DNA of 64,000 nt, from contig LSAX01000007.1 of assembly GCA_001557505.1 (NCBI GenBank), forward strand, positions 1,364,001-1,428,000. Direction: 5' to 3'. The notes under the pieces were generated by a model. It did not search any database, had not been told where the DNA came from, and saw nothing but the letters and a program-made list of their open reading frames with translations. This document shows positions 33,871-44,411 of the stretch, in pieces; position 1 is the stretch's first letter; every line of letters begins with the position of its first letter. Both the position numbers and the translations under genes were made by a program. Source of the DNA: Reticulascus tulasneorum. Taxonomy: Eukaryota; Ascomycota; Sordariomycetes; Glomerellales; Reticulascaceae.

Positions 33871-35104
33871 ATGGCTTCCAACACGGGCAAGGCTGGCGTG
33901 ATTGTTGCTCCAGATGGGGTAGGAGCAATGGATAACCTTGTAAGTGGTCCCCTTGGCTGCGCAGCACTGAGTGCAATCCTTCCACGAGGAGGGCGGCTCG
34001 CTGACTCGACCTCGACCTTTGCAGGCACATGCTGTTATAGACGACCTGCTCTACAATATCGTACACGACCTGCTGATAAAGGTGCATCGCGACGAGAAGA
34101 TGGCAAGGGCGACCACGGCTGCGATTCGTGTCGAGAAGCTGGCTTCCGATGCATCAGAGAGCTCGACCCCAGAGTCGAAACCAGATGTGCGGATTGAGAC
34201 GGACGCGGCGATATACGAGGATGGAAAGGTCTTGCTAAAGGGAAACCCGCTGAAGACAACGAAGGAGATCATATGTCCAAGATGTCACCTACCGCGATTA
34301 CTCCATCCTACCGACGGCAAGGGAGCGAAGAAGCCCGACCCCAGCATCATCTACTGTAAAAAGCACCCCTACATTGACAAGCCAGGGTTCGATATCTACG
34401 GGCAGACTTGGGTGGCTCCAGGACCCGGAAGGGGCAAAAAGAAGAAGGATTTCGAGAAAAAGCTCGAGAGCCAGTCTGGCTCGCCGACACCTACACCCGA
34501 ACAACGGCCTCCCAACGTGCTATCCTTTCCTTCGGCGACATGCAGCAAATGCAAGCGATGCATCCTCGTTACGAGATTAAACAACCACATGGGTTCGTGT
34601 ATTGGAAACAGCGGCAGAAACGCGAGTAGAGCAGCTGCCCAAAAGATATCCAACGGCAGCAACGGCGCAAGCCAGGGCGACCGAACGCCACCATCGAGCC
34701 AGAAGGCCACTCCTGCACCAGGTTCACGAGCTACGAGTCCCAGGAAACGCGACGGCGATGAGATGGACGAGGATGACGAGTCTGAAAACAGCAACCCAAA
34801 GAAGAAGAAGCTTAAGCCTTCGGCTATGCAAAAGAAGGTGATCCTAAAGTCGAAGAACCTCAAGAAGGAGAAGGTCAAGACAAACTCGCTCTTGAGTGTC
34901 GAGCAGAAGGCAGACTACGACGATGGGGAGAACTCTACAGTGGAAGTAGCACCGAAGAAGAAAGAGGCAAAGGGAATCAGTCCAGCAAAGAAGCTGAAAC
35001 TCGGCGCGGCCAAGCCGCCGCTCTCATCGCCCATGTCTAAGAACGGGAGGGATGCCGATGCCGAGTCGGAATCCTCTGGGACATTGTCGTCCCCGCCGGT
35101 CTAG
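33871..35104 (+). CDS. Sgf11-like zinc-finger nuclear protein (probable SAGA DUB module)
   Basis: Two exons, 33871-33939 and 34025-35104 (intron of 85 bases), give 382 aa. An N-terminal helix (VIDDLLYNIVHDLLIKVHR, about 26-44) resembles the Sgf11 helix that docks in the SAGA deubiquitinase module. A first zinc-like module has CPRC and CKKHP. A second, CSKCKRCI...RLNNHMGSC, fits the Sgf11 finger C-x2-C...H-x3-C. The rest is disordered and strongly basic/acidic with Lys-rich nuclear signals. Sgf11 proteins are normally much shorter, so the family call is tentative. After the TAG at 35102 the same frame stays open for 53 codons of similar composition (see findings). Confidence 0.65.
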
Positions 35105-35461
35105 GAGTCCGGCAGTAACTATAGTCCTAATAACGACACAGAGTCCGATGTCGAAGCTCGGCCGTTAGCTAAGAAACTAGCGGCCAAGAAACCTCCCCAG
35201 AACACTCTCAAGCGGCGCCCAAGGACGAGCCACGGCAAATATCCTGCCAAACAGCGAGGCTCCTAGTCAATTTTACCAACAAACCTGTCATCAACATATC
35301 CCTTGCTTTTTGGAGAGGTCCTTGGACAGGTATTAGCCCGTCAGTCAGGATCATACACATACATACACGCACACACCCACGTCGAATTTTTGGAAAATGC
35401 CACAGCGAAAAAAGGGAAACAGAACGGGTCGAAATTGACCTTACAGGCTCGTGTTACAAGA

Positions 35462-35496
<35 letters not shown>

Positions 35497-35864
35497 ATCG
35501 CATTCACACATGACTCTCGGGCCAAACAGACCAGACTTGTATTAAATTACATCAATTGCACAATTGCATGGATCGGGGGTTCGGTAGGGCTTCTAAAGGT
35601 GGCTCCTCATATATCTTCTTTGTCTCTGCATCGCCCCGGCGAGGAGGGGCGGCGGCGTTTCGTGTGTATCTATGTTCATACGTACTTTTTGGCTGTAACA
35701 ATGGATAAACGTTTCAGCGACTTGACGGTTCGAGAGTGAAGTCCTTGATCTTTCCTGACTGATCTCATGACCCTGCGTGATATACCAGCAAAACAAAACA
35801 CACCATTGTAGACTCCAAACTCCATACCATGCACAAACCCTCTCGCCGCACGCGTTGCGGTGTC
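35105..35864. other. 3' flank with in-frame continuation and CA microsatellite
   Basis: Bases 35105-35266 continue the Sgf11-like frame beyond its stop for 53 sense codons to a second TAG. A CA/CG dinucleotide repeat lies at about 35462-35496. The rest is the 3' flank of the convergent cyclophilin gene. Confidence 0.6.
35462..35496. repeat. CA-rich microsatellite
   Basis: Interrupted (CA)n tract with a short CGCG core, about 35 bases long. Confidence 0.85.
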
Positions 35865-36452
35865 TCATGCGTCCTCCTCGTCCGCCTCTATGACCCTCGC
35901 CCTCACGATCTTGACCTCCTCCATCGGCCGATCCTCCGCCCCGGTTTTGACCATGCCCATGCGCTTCACGACGCCGAGCCCGCTCTTGACCCTGCCGAAG
36001 ATGGTATGCTTCCCGTCGAGCCACGGCGTGGGCGCCAGCGTGATGAAGAACTGGCTGCCGTTGGTGTCCTTGCCGGCGTTGGCCATGCTCAGCACGCCGG
36101 CGCCCGTGTGCTTGAGCGCCGGGTGGATCTCGTCGGCGAACTTGTCGCCGTAGATGGAGGTGCCGCCGCGGCCTGTGCCCGTCGGGTCGCCCGTCTGGAT
36201 CATGAAGTTGGGGATGATGCGGTGCACCACGATCGAGTCGTAGTAGCCGCGCTTCGCGAGCGTGGCGAAGTTGGTGCACGTCTTGGGCGCGTGGGTCGTG
36301 TAGAGCTCGAGGACGATCGTGCCCTGTGGACAGTTAGCTGGGTTCCGGCTTCGGGGTGGACGAGCGTGGCGGTGGGGAGAGAGGAGCTCGTGCTATGGGA
36401 GAGCGGAAGTTGGATATACCATCGAGGTCTCTAGGGAGACGTTGGTCGTCAT
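35865..36452 (-). CDS. Cyclophilin, PPIL1-type peptidyl-prolyl isomerase
   Basis: Two exons, 36452-36420 (33 nt) and 36323-35865 (intron of 96 bases), encode 163 aa, close to PPIL1 at 166. It is a single-domain cyclophilin that isomerises X-Pro bonds; PPIL1 homologues act in the spliceosome. Active-site residues are visible: [13 protein letters not shown] (catalytic Arg, Phe, Gln), [16 protein letters not shown] and [14 protein letters not shown] with the drug-contacting Trp. The start [11 protein letters not shown] followed by GTIVLELY matches the PPIL1 N-terminus across the intron. The short first exon makes this gene easy to truncate in automated calls. Confidence 0.95.
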
Positions 36453-36851
36453 TTTGGAGTTCAATTGCTTGGATATCAAGCTGGGAAAGGTTGGAGGGAT
36501 GGAGGTTTGGAGGGGTTCTTCTGAACTTTTTTGGACAAGGCTGGGAAATTTGAACAGCGATGCGCCACGACGCCACGGAGCCGGTGCTGCGCCATTGGTC
36601 CAGCGACTCTTCAGCGGGCAGGGCCCCGCGAGGCGCTGAACAGCCAGGCTCCATGGATCGCTGAATTCGTCCGTTCTGTCTTCCAATCAATCATTGGAAG
36701 GGTGTCACAAAGTCTCGCCAAGGCGTGTGACGTTCAGTAGAAGAAGGAGTTCTTAGTATCATAAACATTGTATTCTACCCTCTCTAACACCGAGTGCTAT
36801 GCAATGCAGACTCTATTGTACAACCCCTTCCCTAGAGTTTTCTTCTAGTCA
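36453..36851. other. Intergenic, about 400 bases
   Basis: Upstream of the cyclophilin gene and downstream of the signal peptide peptidase gene, both on the minus strand. No gene seen. Confidence 0.55.
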
Positions 36852-38824
36852 TTACCCTTCAGTGTAGATGTCGTCCTCATCGTCGTCTTCGTCCTCGTCT
36901 TCATCATCATCGTCGTCTTCGTCGTCGACTTTCTTTTCCTCGATGAAACCGTGACGCGCTGGCGCTGTGACGGAGAAATGGAAGACGTCGTAGCTTCTAT
37001 TGGCCTTGGCGAATTCCTCACTTTCCTTCGCCTTTGTAGTCGTCTTCACTTCTTCCTCTGAGACGCCCTTGCCAGTGTGCGATTTGACAAGAAGCTTTTC
37101 GCCATTAGACTCACCGGCGGTAGCCATGTCAATCTCCTTCGCCTCTTTCTTTGCCTCCTTGCCGCTGTCTCCCTTGCCGTCAGCCTTCTTAGCTTTCTTA
37201 AACTCCTTGATAACGTTTCCATTGCCATCCACCTCAACCACCACGTCGCGAGTATCGAGGCTGCCGTCTTCGGTGTAAATCCACATCTCCTTCAGCTCGC
37301 CCCTGACCAGGCCGGTCAGCCACAGAGAGCCCAAGACGCCAGGTACCAAGTACAAGAGAGCTGGCTGGCCATGCTTGAACACTACAAGCATGGTAAGGGT
37401 CACTAGCATGCCGATCGTGTATCCAACCAACGAGGCGTGGAAGTATGTCTTTGGAAATGCTGCCGCTCGGACAGAAGACGGCATCGACTCGTCAGGCTTT
37501 GAGAGCAGGCCAAGCCATGTGGATGTCCAAAACCTGTCTCCCCAATTGCCTTTCACGTTGATGTACTCCGCCTTCTTGGTCCGTCTGTGCATTTCACTAT
37601 TGGCTACAACCTCTCCTGAAGTTGCGTTCTTGGTCTCGGATCTCAGCTCTGTCGGGACGTACTGGATTTGCTGCTGATAGTGACGCCAGAGATCAAATCG
37701 AAGGGCCAGGCACATGACTATGCCAGGAACTACAATGTCCCCAAGGCCGAGAATGCTGGATTTAGCTGCGGACTCAAAGGTCAACTTAATCGGGACGTCG
37801 AGCTTGGTGGCCACTGTAATCATGTATGGGCTACATTCAGAATCGTTAGTATGCAGCTCGCTTGATTGGGAAATGATACTTACGTGTAGAATACCATAAT
37901 GATGTCGTAGAAGAATAGGCCAATCAACAGCATGCTGCCGGTCACAAATGTGGTCGGTGACATTATCAGGAATGAACCATAGCAGAAACCATAGCCCATC
38001 AGGTTCGACAGCATCTTTGATTCCGTCATGTAGTATGTTGTTATTGACGCAAGGGAAAAGACGAGGCCCAAAGCGTAGCTGAACTTGAGCTTCATCTTTT
38101 CCTGGAGAATACCATGAACCTTCAGGCGGACCGTCCACTCTTCTGTCAACAGATGCCGAAGCTCCCACAAGAAGTTATTGAATCTTGGAGAACCTATGGC
38201 TCCTCCCAGCCATGCCAGGTTTCCAGGAAGAGGACTGGTGCGTGGCTCAATGATGTCCGACGTGCCTCTCTCGGAGCTCCACAGCCGGTATCGCTCCTTG
38301 ACAGGATCGACATAGTAAATTCTACTTGTGTTATTGTCATAGCCATGGTAAATCCAATAGCTGGGGAAGACGAAGGATGCCGCAAGCTGAATCACATGAG
38401 CCAGCAGAGTCGTCAAGCTTGCCACTGACATGGTGGACATGTACACGCGCAATATCTTGTTGATGATGGCAGGATCCTTCATCCATTGGATGAGGTAGTA
38501 CAGGCCGACGAGGATGAAGCCTGCCATGAGTGGGAAGACGATAGCATCAGATGGCAAAAGCCCCTGCGTGAACTGGTCATCATCAGATTTCCGAAGCTTC
38601 TTCCCGGTCTTCGACTTGGCGGGTGCTGCAGAAGGCGGTCGTCGTAAGGCCGCATGAGCGCCTATATAGATGCATCCCAAAGCGCTGAACACCAGCTTGG
38701 CCTCCAAAAGTATGAAGTCTCGCTGTGCCCATAGATTGAAAGGTGATGACGTGGAATTCCCCAAAGCTGTCTGGTTTGCACCTTCAAAGGGTGGGCTGAT
38801 CGGACTGGGTATTGGGGGATCCAT
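36852..38824 (-). CDS. Signal peptide peptidase (intramembrane aspartyl protease)
   Basis: Two exons, 38824-37884 and 37830-36852 (intron of 53 bases), encode 639 aa. All three GxGD-protease motifs are present: FFYDIIMVF (first Asp), LGLGDIV (second Asp) and QPALLYLVP (PAL). The intron falls right after the first catalytic Asp region. About nine hydrophobic spans are visible. The enzyme sits in the ER membrane and cuts leftover signal peptides and some tail-anchored proteins. The C-terminal 150 residues are Lys/Glu-rich and end in a long Asp/Glu run and IYTEG, so a classic KKxx retrieval signal is absent at the very end. In Aspergillus the homologue SppA is needed for hypoxia adaptation through SREBP. 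Confidence 0.95.
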
Positions 38825-41239
38825 GCTTGCGGCCGATCATTCAGTTGTTTCGCTTCGTGGTGAAGTGAAATAGATGCCAGGTGTTGTACTCTGGAAGGCA
38901 TGCAGACATAATAGCACGGGAGTGCCGAAGGAGTGTTTGGTGCACGGACCATGCTTTCTCAATGGACCTGCCTGCTCACCTCAGTGACCTGTCATCCATG
39001 TCCAGTCGTTCCCCATCTCTTCACCAAGCAAGAACAACGTGTGCATATCCTAACATGAACTACCTATGGTATGCATATTATATGGGGCGGTGCATGATCA
39101 TGAGAAACAGTTTCAGGACAGAAGAGGAAGATGACGGGCAATACTCAGACTTTGATACCAGTCTGGCTTCGGTATAAGATGGGGGAATACGTTTATATTT
39201 TACGTCTCTTCTCGCATCAGTAAATCATTCCAGCCTCATATTTCTTGGTGCGAACTCAAGCACTCAATATCGATTTGCTGGCTTTTCTTGCTGCGTAGAA
39301 TCATCTGGGCTATGTGGCAGGGGGCATTCTGAATAGGACTTACAACTCCGTTCTTGCCAGCAGCAATGGCTTTCATAACATTGAGAAGTGAATGATCACA
39401 AGGCTGCCTATGACATGATGTGGCAACAAGATTGGAAAGCAGTGTTCTGCAGTTAGTAACCAAACGGAAACCCTGACTAACAATTCTTTCTCCAAGGACC
39501 AGCATTCACACAGAGGAGTTCCATGTCACCGTCTAATTTGCAAACCTCTGAATCCAATCACAATAACAGCAAGATTCCAAAAAGCTGTCAACAGTGCCTT
39601 TTCTCACTTTGCAACCTCATGCTTCACTGGAGCTTTCTTGGTGGTTACGAGAAACACGTGTTGCTTTAACTCCAAGGGACTGATTCAACTCCTCTCGGCT
39701 GTTTTCAATGAATGAAGATTCATTAATGTACCTAAACCTGCTCAACTTGATGAGAATCCTACTTTTATAATATCGTTTGGAGAACATGCTCCATTCCATT
39801 TAGATACCCTCAACCGCAGATCAAACTTCTTGATATAGCCAGAACACACCCCATTGTCGCTGCGCTTAGAGAACTAACAGGTTGCAAGCATCGCCATTTT
39901 GTCACATTTTGACAGTAGTTCTGTAGAAAGCGAAGTAATTTGGGGTTCGGATTACTAAATAAGTCTCATGAAGCCCCGTTTTCAAAGCATTATTGCTGGA
40001 ATACCTGCATTCTCTGCATCGTCGTCGTTTGCCCAAGTCCCATTAATCCCCTCTTCTCCCGTCTCTCCTCCATATTGAGCCCGATCAGTCGATGCTTTTC
40101 CATGTCGGAAATCATCTTAATCCCTCGCACCACGAAAAGGTCCAGGCTCTGCAAGGGACCCTCCACACAGTTTCGAATCCGCGGCTCTCTCTCCCCCCCG
40201 ACCACAAGAGCCCGCAAACCCATCCTCCGTGCTTCATTAGGCTGCCCAACTCTCGGCGTTGTGATGGGCTGACATAAAATAGAAAAGATTCCTCCTCACA
40301 AAGCCCCTCTCAACCCTCCATACCGCATCCCAAAGTGGCAAGCGGTAAAAACAGAAGGGTAAGGCAGGGCAAAGGAACCAGAGAAACCATCTGTCGCTTC
40401 AGGGCTCGCCGCTCATCCAGCGGATTCGCATCGCCTCGGCACCACCGTCTGAATTCCGCATTCATCACGGCGGAGCTTGGCGGGTCATCGACGCGCAGAG
40501 GCATGGCGGTTCTTCCAGCGGAGTTGGAAGTCTGCAACTGCTGTCGAAATTGGCACAGCAGGAGAAATCCATAAATGTAAAAAAGAATATATATATAATA
40601 AAGAATGGCTCAACACTTCAGGCTTTCAAAAACGTAAGACCTTCCAGCGGAACCAAAAAGAAGGCACTCCTGGCCTGCTCGACGCTGCCGGGTTGTCCAT
40701 GGCATAGCTGCGGAGCGGGGGAGGCTGGGTTGATTGAAACACAGGAATCGGTGGTGAAGTTGAATGATGGCCGACTCGACTGCGTGGCGAATTCTTTGAG
40801 GAAGGCGAATTGCGCTGAAGAGCAGAAAACAAAACGAGTGTGACGGAGGGTAGCGCGAGGTATATACATATACACCTCGAGGCCACCGACCGGTAACAGA
40901 GGTGAGGTTGAGAAAAGGTTCAGTGTTCCAGAGATGGTGCATGGTCGGCTCAATCGTCTGCCGGCGTGATCCGCAGGAACAACTTTTGTACAGCAACTAG
41001 GGTCTTCCGGTCGGACGTGGGGTTATCGGAGCTTCCCTCTAACGTCTCACCAGCCCAAAGTTTCAATTCGCCCTTTATCACTGCCGACCTTCCCAGCTCC
41101 AGGACCCGATGGCCTGATGTCTGAAACGGAGCATGAAAATCATCAAGCCATACCATCTGGCTCATCATCCATTGATCCATCGCAGCCACCACGCTCATTT
41201 GCCAGCCAGGACCGCCCCCACCACTGCTCGAAACGAGAC
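38825..41239. promoter_or_regulatory. Divergent intergenic region, 2.4 kb, partly AT-rich
   Basis: Between the signal peptide peptidase and PPTase genes. About 39.2-40.0 kb is visibly AT-richer than its surroundings and contains only short ORFs. It could be an eroded repeat, but I find no transposase or reverse transcriptase motif. An in-frame ATG at 41117 would extend the PPTase by 41 residues. Confidence 0.5.
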
Positions 41240-42220
41240 ATGACTTCTTCCTCGGAACCAACAATTATCCAGTGGATCCTCGATACTCGGAACTTGTGGC
41301 CGGAAGCTACTCAAACCAAGCATTTGGAACATGCCGTATGTTTCCAGGCCTTGTTCAGACGGTTCCACTGACAGATACAACTTTAGGCTGCACGGGCTCT
41401 GGCTCTCGTCAGCAGCGACGAGCGGACTGCCGTGTTGAAATACTATCACGTCCGGGACGCAAAGCTCTCTCTCGGTTCACATCTACTGAAACGCTATGCC
41501 ATTAGCAGGTACTGCAGCGTCCCCTGGAGGTCGGCCAACATCACCCGCGATGGCCGCACTAAGCCCATCTTCCTCACCCCTGAAGGGCAAACACCGCTCG
41601 CCTTCAACGTCTCCCACCAAGCCGGGCTAGTCGCCCTCTTTGCCGTGCATGGATATCCCGGCCCCGTCGAAGTCGGCGTCGACGTGGTCTGCACCAGCGA
41701 GCGCCGCGCCCGCGACCAGGCCATGATCTCCACCGACGGCTGGCCCAAGTTCGTGGATGTGCATTCAGACGTGCTTGCCCAGTCGGAGGTCAACTACTTG
41801 AAGTACCAAATCCTGGCCGCCGTGCCGGGCCTGCAGCCGCGGGCGACCTTGGAGGATATCGTGGATTTCAAGCTCCGATGCTTTTATGCGCTCTGGTGTC
41901 TGCGTGAGGCCTATGTCAAGATGACTGGGGAGGCTCTGCTAGCCGACTGGCTTCCTGAGCTCGAGTTTCGCAACTTCAGGCCACCGGGGAAGACTGCGAC
42001 GTTCGAAGAGATCGGAGATGCGGTTACGGAACATGAGATTGTGTTCAAGGGATCAAAGGTTAATACCGTGAATGTCTGTCTAAGAGCGCTTGGGTCTGAT
42101 TACATGACCTGTGCCGCCGTCCAGACACCTGAGAAGAAGGACGATGGGCTTGGATTTCAGCTTAATGCATTTACGGTGATCTCCTTAAATGAAATACTGG
42201 ACTTTGGGCAGTCTCATTAG
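41240..42220 (+). CDS. npgA: 4'-phosphopantetheinyl transferase (Sfp/NpgA type)
   Basis: Two exons, 41240-41335 and 41387-42220 (intron of 51 bases), encode 309 aa. The enzyme moves phosphopantetheine from CoA to carrier domains of polyketide synthases, peptide synthetases and alpha-aminoadipate reductase, so it gates secondary metabolism and lysine synthesis. Motifs: FNVSHQAGL, VGVDVV (metal-binding Asp) and LWCLREAYVKMTGEALL (the W-x-x-R/K-E-A-x-x-K signature). The IIQWILDTRNLWP start fits the family. An ATG at 41117 is in frame but adds 41 residues of unconserved sequence, so 41240 is preferred. The stop lies 103 bases from the convergent HET remnant. No biosynthetic cluster adjoins it. 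Confidence 0.9.
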
Positions 42221-42323
42221 GATGGTTGATGGCCACGAGCCTCAATTCAGCTTGCAGTGCCGCATGCCCTGGGAACGTTCGATTTGCATGCAGCATACTA
42301 TGTATGGACATGACTAGCCAATT

Positions 42324-43996
42324 CTATCTAGATTCTTTTATCATCCAAGGGAGCATGGGTTCAACTGAGATGTTCACCAGATAGCGATCCTTTGTTTTGC
42401 GCACCCTCAACACAGCAGCTTCGCCGCCAAGCAACGGATACGCCGCTTGGCCATCAGCAGCCACTCGCTCCAGGTCTTTGAAGTTTATCTCATGACGTTC
42501 CTCAATCTCATCTAGCACCTGCATCTTGACAAAGCCAACTCTAAGTTCTTCAAACACTCTGTCTTCATACGAAAAAATTGCGAAAGGCGGATGTCCCTCC
42601 TTGTCTGTATGGGAAAAGACCAGTGTATGATGGTCAGTCTGGACCGCGATCGGTGCCTTAATCATTCTTCCCCGCCCGCATCTTCCATAGCCTTCTGCGA
42701 GGGATGGTCCGTTGGTGCGTGTGAAATACGATACCCAGACTCTTCGCTCGGCAAAGACTGTATCGTTATTTCCCTCCTGATCTTGGGTACATAAAGCGAA
42801 ACTGGCTCTGGCAAGCCGGCCTTGATTAAAAAGGATCGGGTCGGCAGCTGAGAGGCGTTCTGGTCTTCCATGAGCAGCCGTTTCCAAGCATACACCCTCC
42901 AGTATACTCCACCGTCCCCTGTGTATAAAATAAGAACGGGTCGTTCGTCTCGTGCGTTCTTACAAGCGAGCACCAGTACATCAGTCCACGTGTCGTAGAC
43001 GACCTTCGCATTTGGAAGGATCTCGTTCGGCGCGGTCACCCGAGTTGCAAATTTCCGTAACTTTCTCTCTGTTCCCAACTTTTCTGAATGCGCTACTAGT
43101 CGAACAAAGTCCTTCACGACCTCGCAAGTCATTGAAGAATTATTCATAGTAGACTTGTTCGGTTTTAACGATGTGATGTCCCCGGAGTCCGAAAAGAAAG
43201 CGGGAGGTTGTGCGAATAGATTGGTACGGCCTAGATGGTCACCAAGCGTGTTTATATGTGTCCAGGCAAAAATGGATTGATCCTCTGACATCTTCATGAT
43301 CTCTAACTGAAGCCGATAGAAAGCTCGACTTCCTTCGCCGTAAATCAGAGGCATATAAACATCGAACAATCCTAGAAGACAGTATGCCTCGTCTTCTAAA
43401 CGAGTTGTTTTTCTGGAGGCGGCCCACGAAAACCGTTGCGCAATGCTCTTTTCGCCCCATCGGCTGTTTCTGAGAACCAGCTCATCGATTGTGGTGATCT
43501 TCGAGACGAGCCCACCCAGAGACCGTTTGGTGCCAATCTCTACCCAGTCCTTGGCTAGGAACACAACCTCGAGCGGCGCCAGCAGTTCCTGTAACGTCCA
43601 GCCGCGGGTGAACCATCTACTCCGTCCAAAATCCGAGTCAGTATCTGGCTTCGATTTACTATCGACGTCGGCCAAGTAAGCGTAGCAGATGTCGGCGTCC
43701 TGATACCAACGAAACATGGAGTTGATGGCCTCGGACAGCTCAGCGCTAGATGATTTGTCGATGCAGCAGGTGTCAATCCAGACGTGTTTGTGGCCCTCCG
43801 ACTCCGCCTTCTTGCAGCACCCGAGGATCTTCGAGTAGCCCTTCATTCCGACCGCCTTGCCAGTCCGTAGGTCTTGTATTGAAACCTCTCCATCACCCCA
43901 TGTATGTGAGAGGATGGCATATGGCGGAATCCCCCCACCGCCCGCCGTGCCAAAGAACTCTTCAAGCTCAATCGTGTCAGTCTTGAGGAGGCGATG
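42324..43996 (-). pseudogene. HET-domain (heterokaryon incompatibility) gene, probably inactivated
   Basis: The frame is open from codon 43996 down to a stop at 42662 and encodes a near-complete HET domain: YAILSHTWGDGEVSIQDL, VWIDTCCIDKSSSAEL, MFRWYQDADICYAYLADV and SRWFTRGWTLQELLAP. Two lesions are seen. First, where this family begins Met-Arg-Leu-Leu, the sequence reads CAT CGC CTC CTC with a TAA just upstream and no acceptor between; no ATG precedes the domain, and the first usable one (43846) removes its first motif. Second, the family-like C-terminus (ending VEPMLPWMIKESR, stop at 42324) lies in another frame that overlaps near 42660-42720. HET proteins trigger nonself recognition and cell death between incompatible strains. 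Sequencing error is the alternative. Confidence 0.75.
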
Positions 43997-44411
43997 TTAT
44001 TTTTGTATGAAACCGGGGTGAGTCCGGCAGAACTAGATGAAAGATATTGAGGAAAACTGAAGGGAATTTCTGGTCAGGCTGAGGAACCCAGATGGAGAAG
44101 ACGTGCCTGACCAAATTGGCAAGGCTGCATCAGTCTGAACTTGACCGAACAGCGGCCATTTCAGCGCAACCCCTCCCTTTGATTTTGGCTGGATCAGTAG
44201 CCCTTGTGTTCGCCAGCTACCGTTCGATGATAACAGGTTCACCAGACACCAGCATCACCCAAAAAAGTCGAAATATCAGATATATGAAGAAAATGTCCAC
44301 TAACTCCATAATGGGCGGACTAGATTTCAATATTGCATGTATTTCCAGTATAAAACTTTCTGCTTTAGTACTGTAATAATCCGAATACCGCTCAAGCGTT
44401 AAATCGCGAGA
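43997..44411. other. Intergenic between HET remnant and dienelactone hydrolase
   Basis: About 415 bases; upstream flank of the HET remnant and 3' flank of the hydrolase gene. No coding feature seen. Confidence 0.55.

Noticed and set aside
33375..33935. 186-codon ORF across the start of the Sgf11-like gene
   Set aside because: Pro/Phe/Ser-rich leader-type sequence without domains; it conflicts with the better-supported spliced frame.
39200..40000. AT-richer stretch suspected to be a RIP-mutated transposon
   Set aside because: No transposase, reverse transcriptase or terminal repeats recognised; composition alone is not enough.
42721..42775. A 35-40 base intron that would join the two HET frames
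   Set aside because: Shorter than every other intron in the window and lacking a CTAAC-type branch; a frameshift is simpler.
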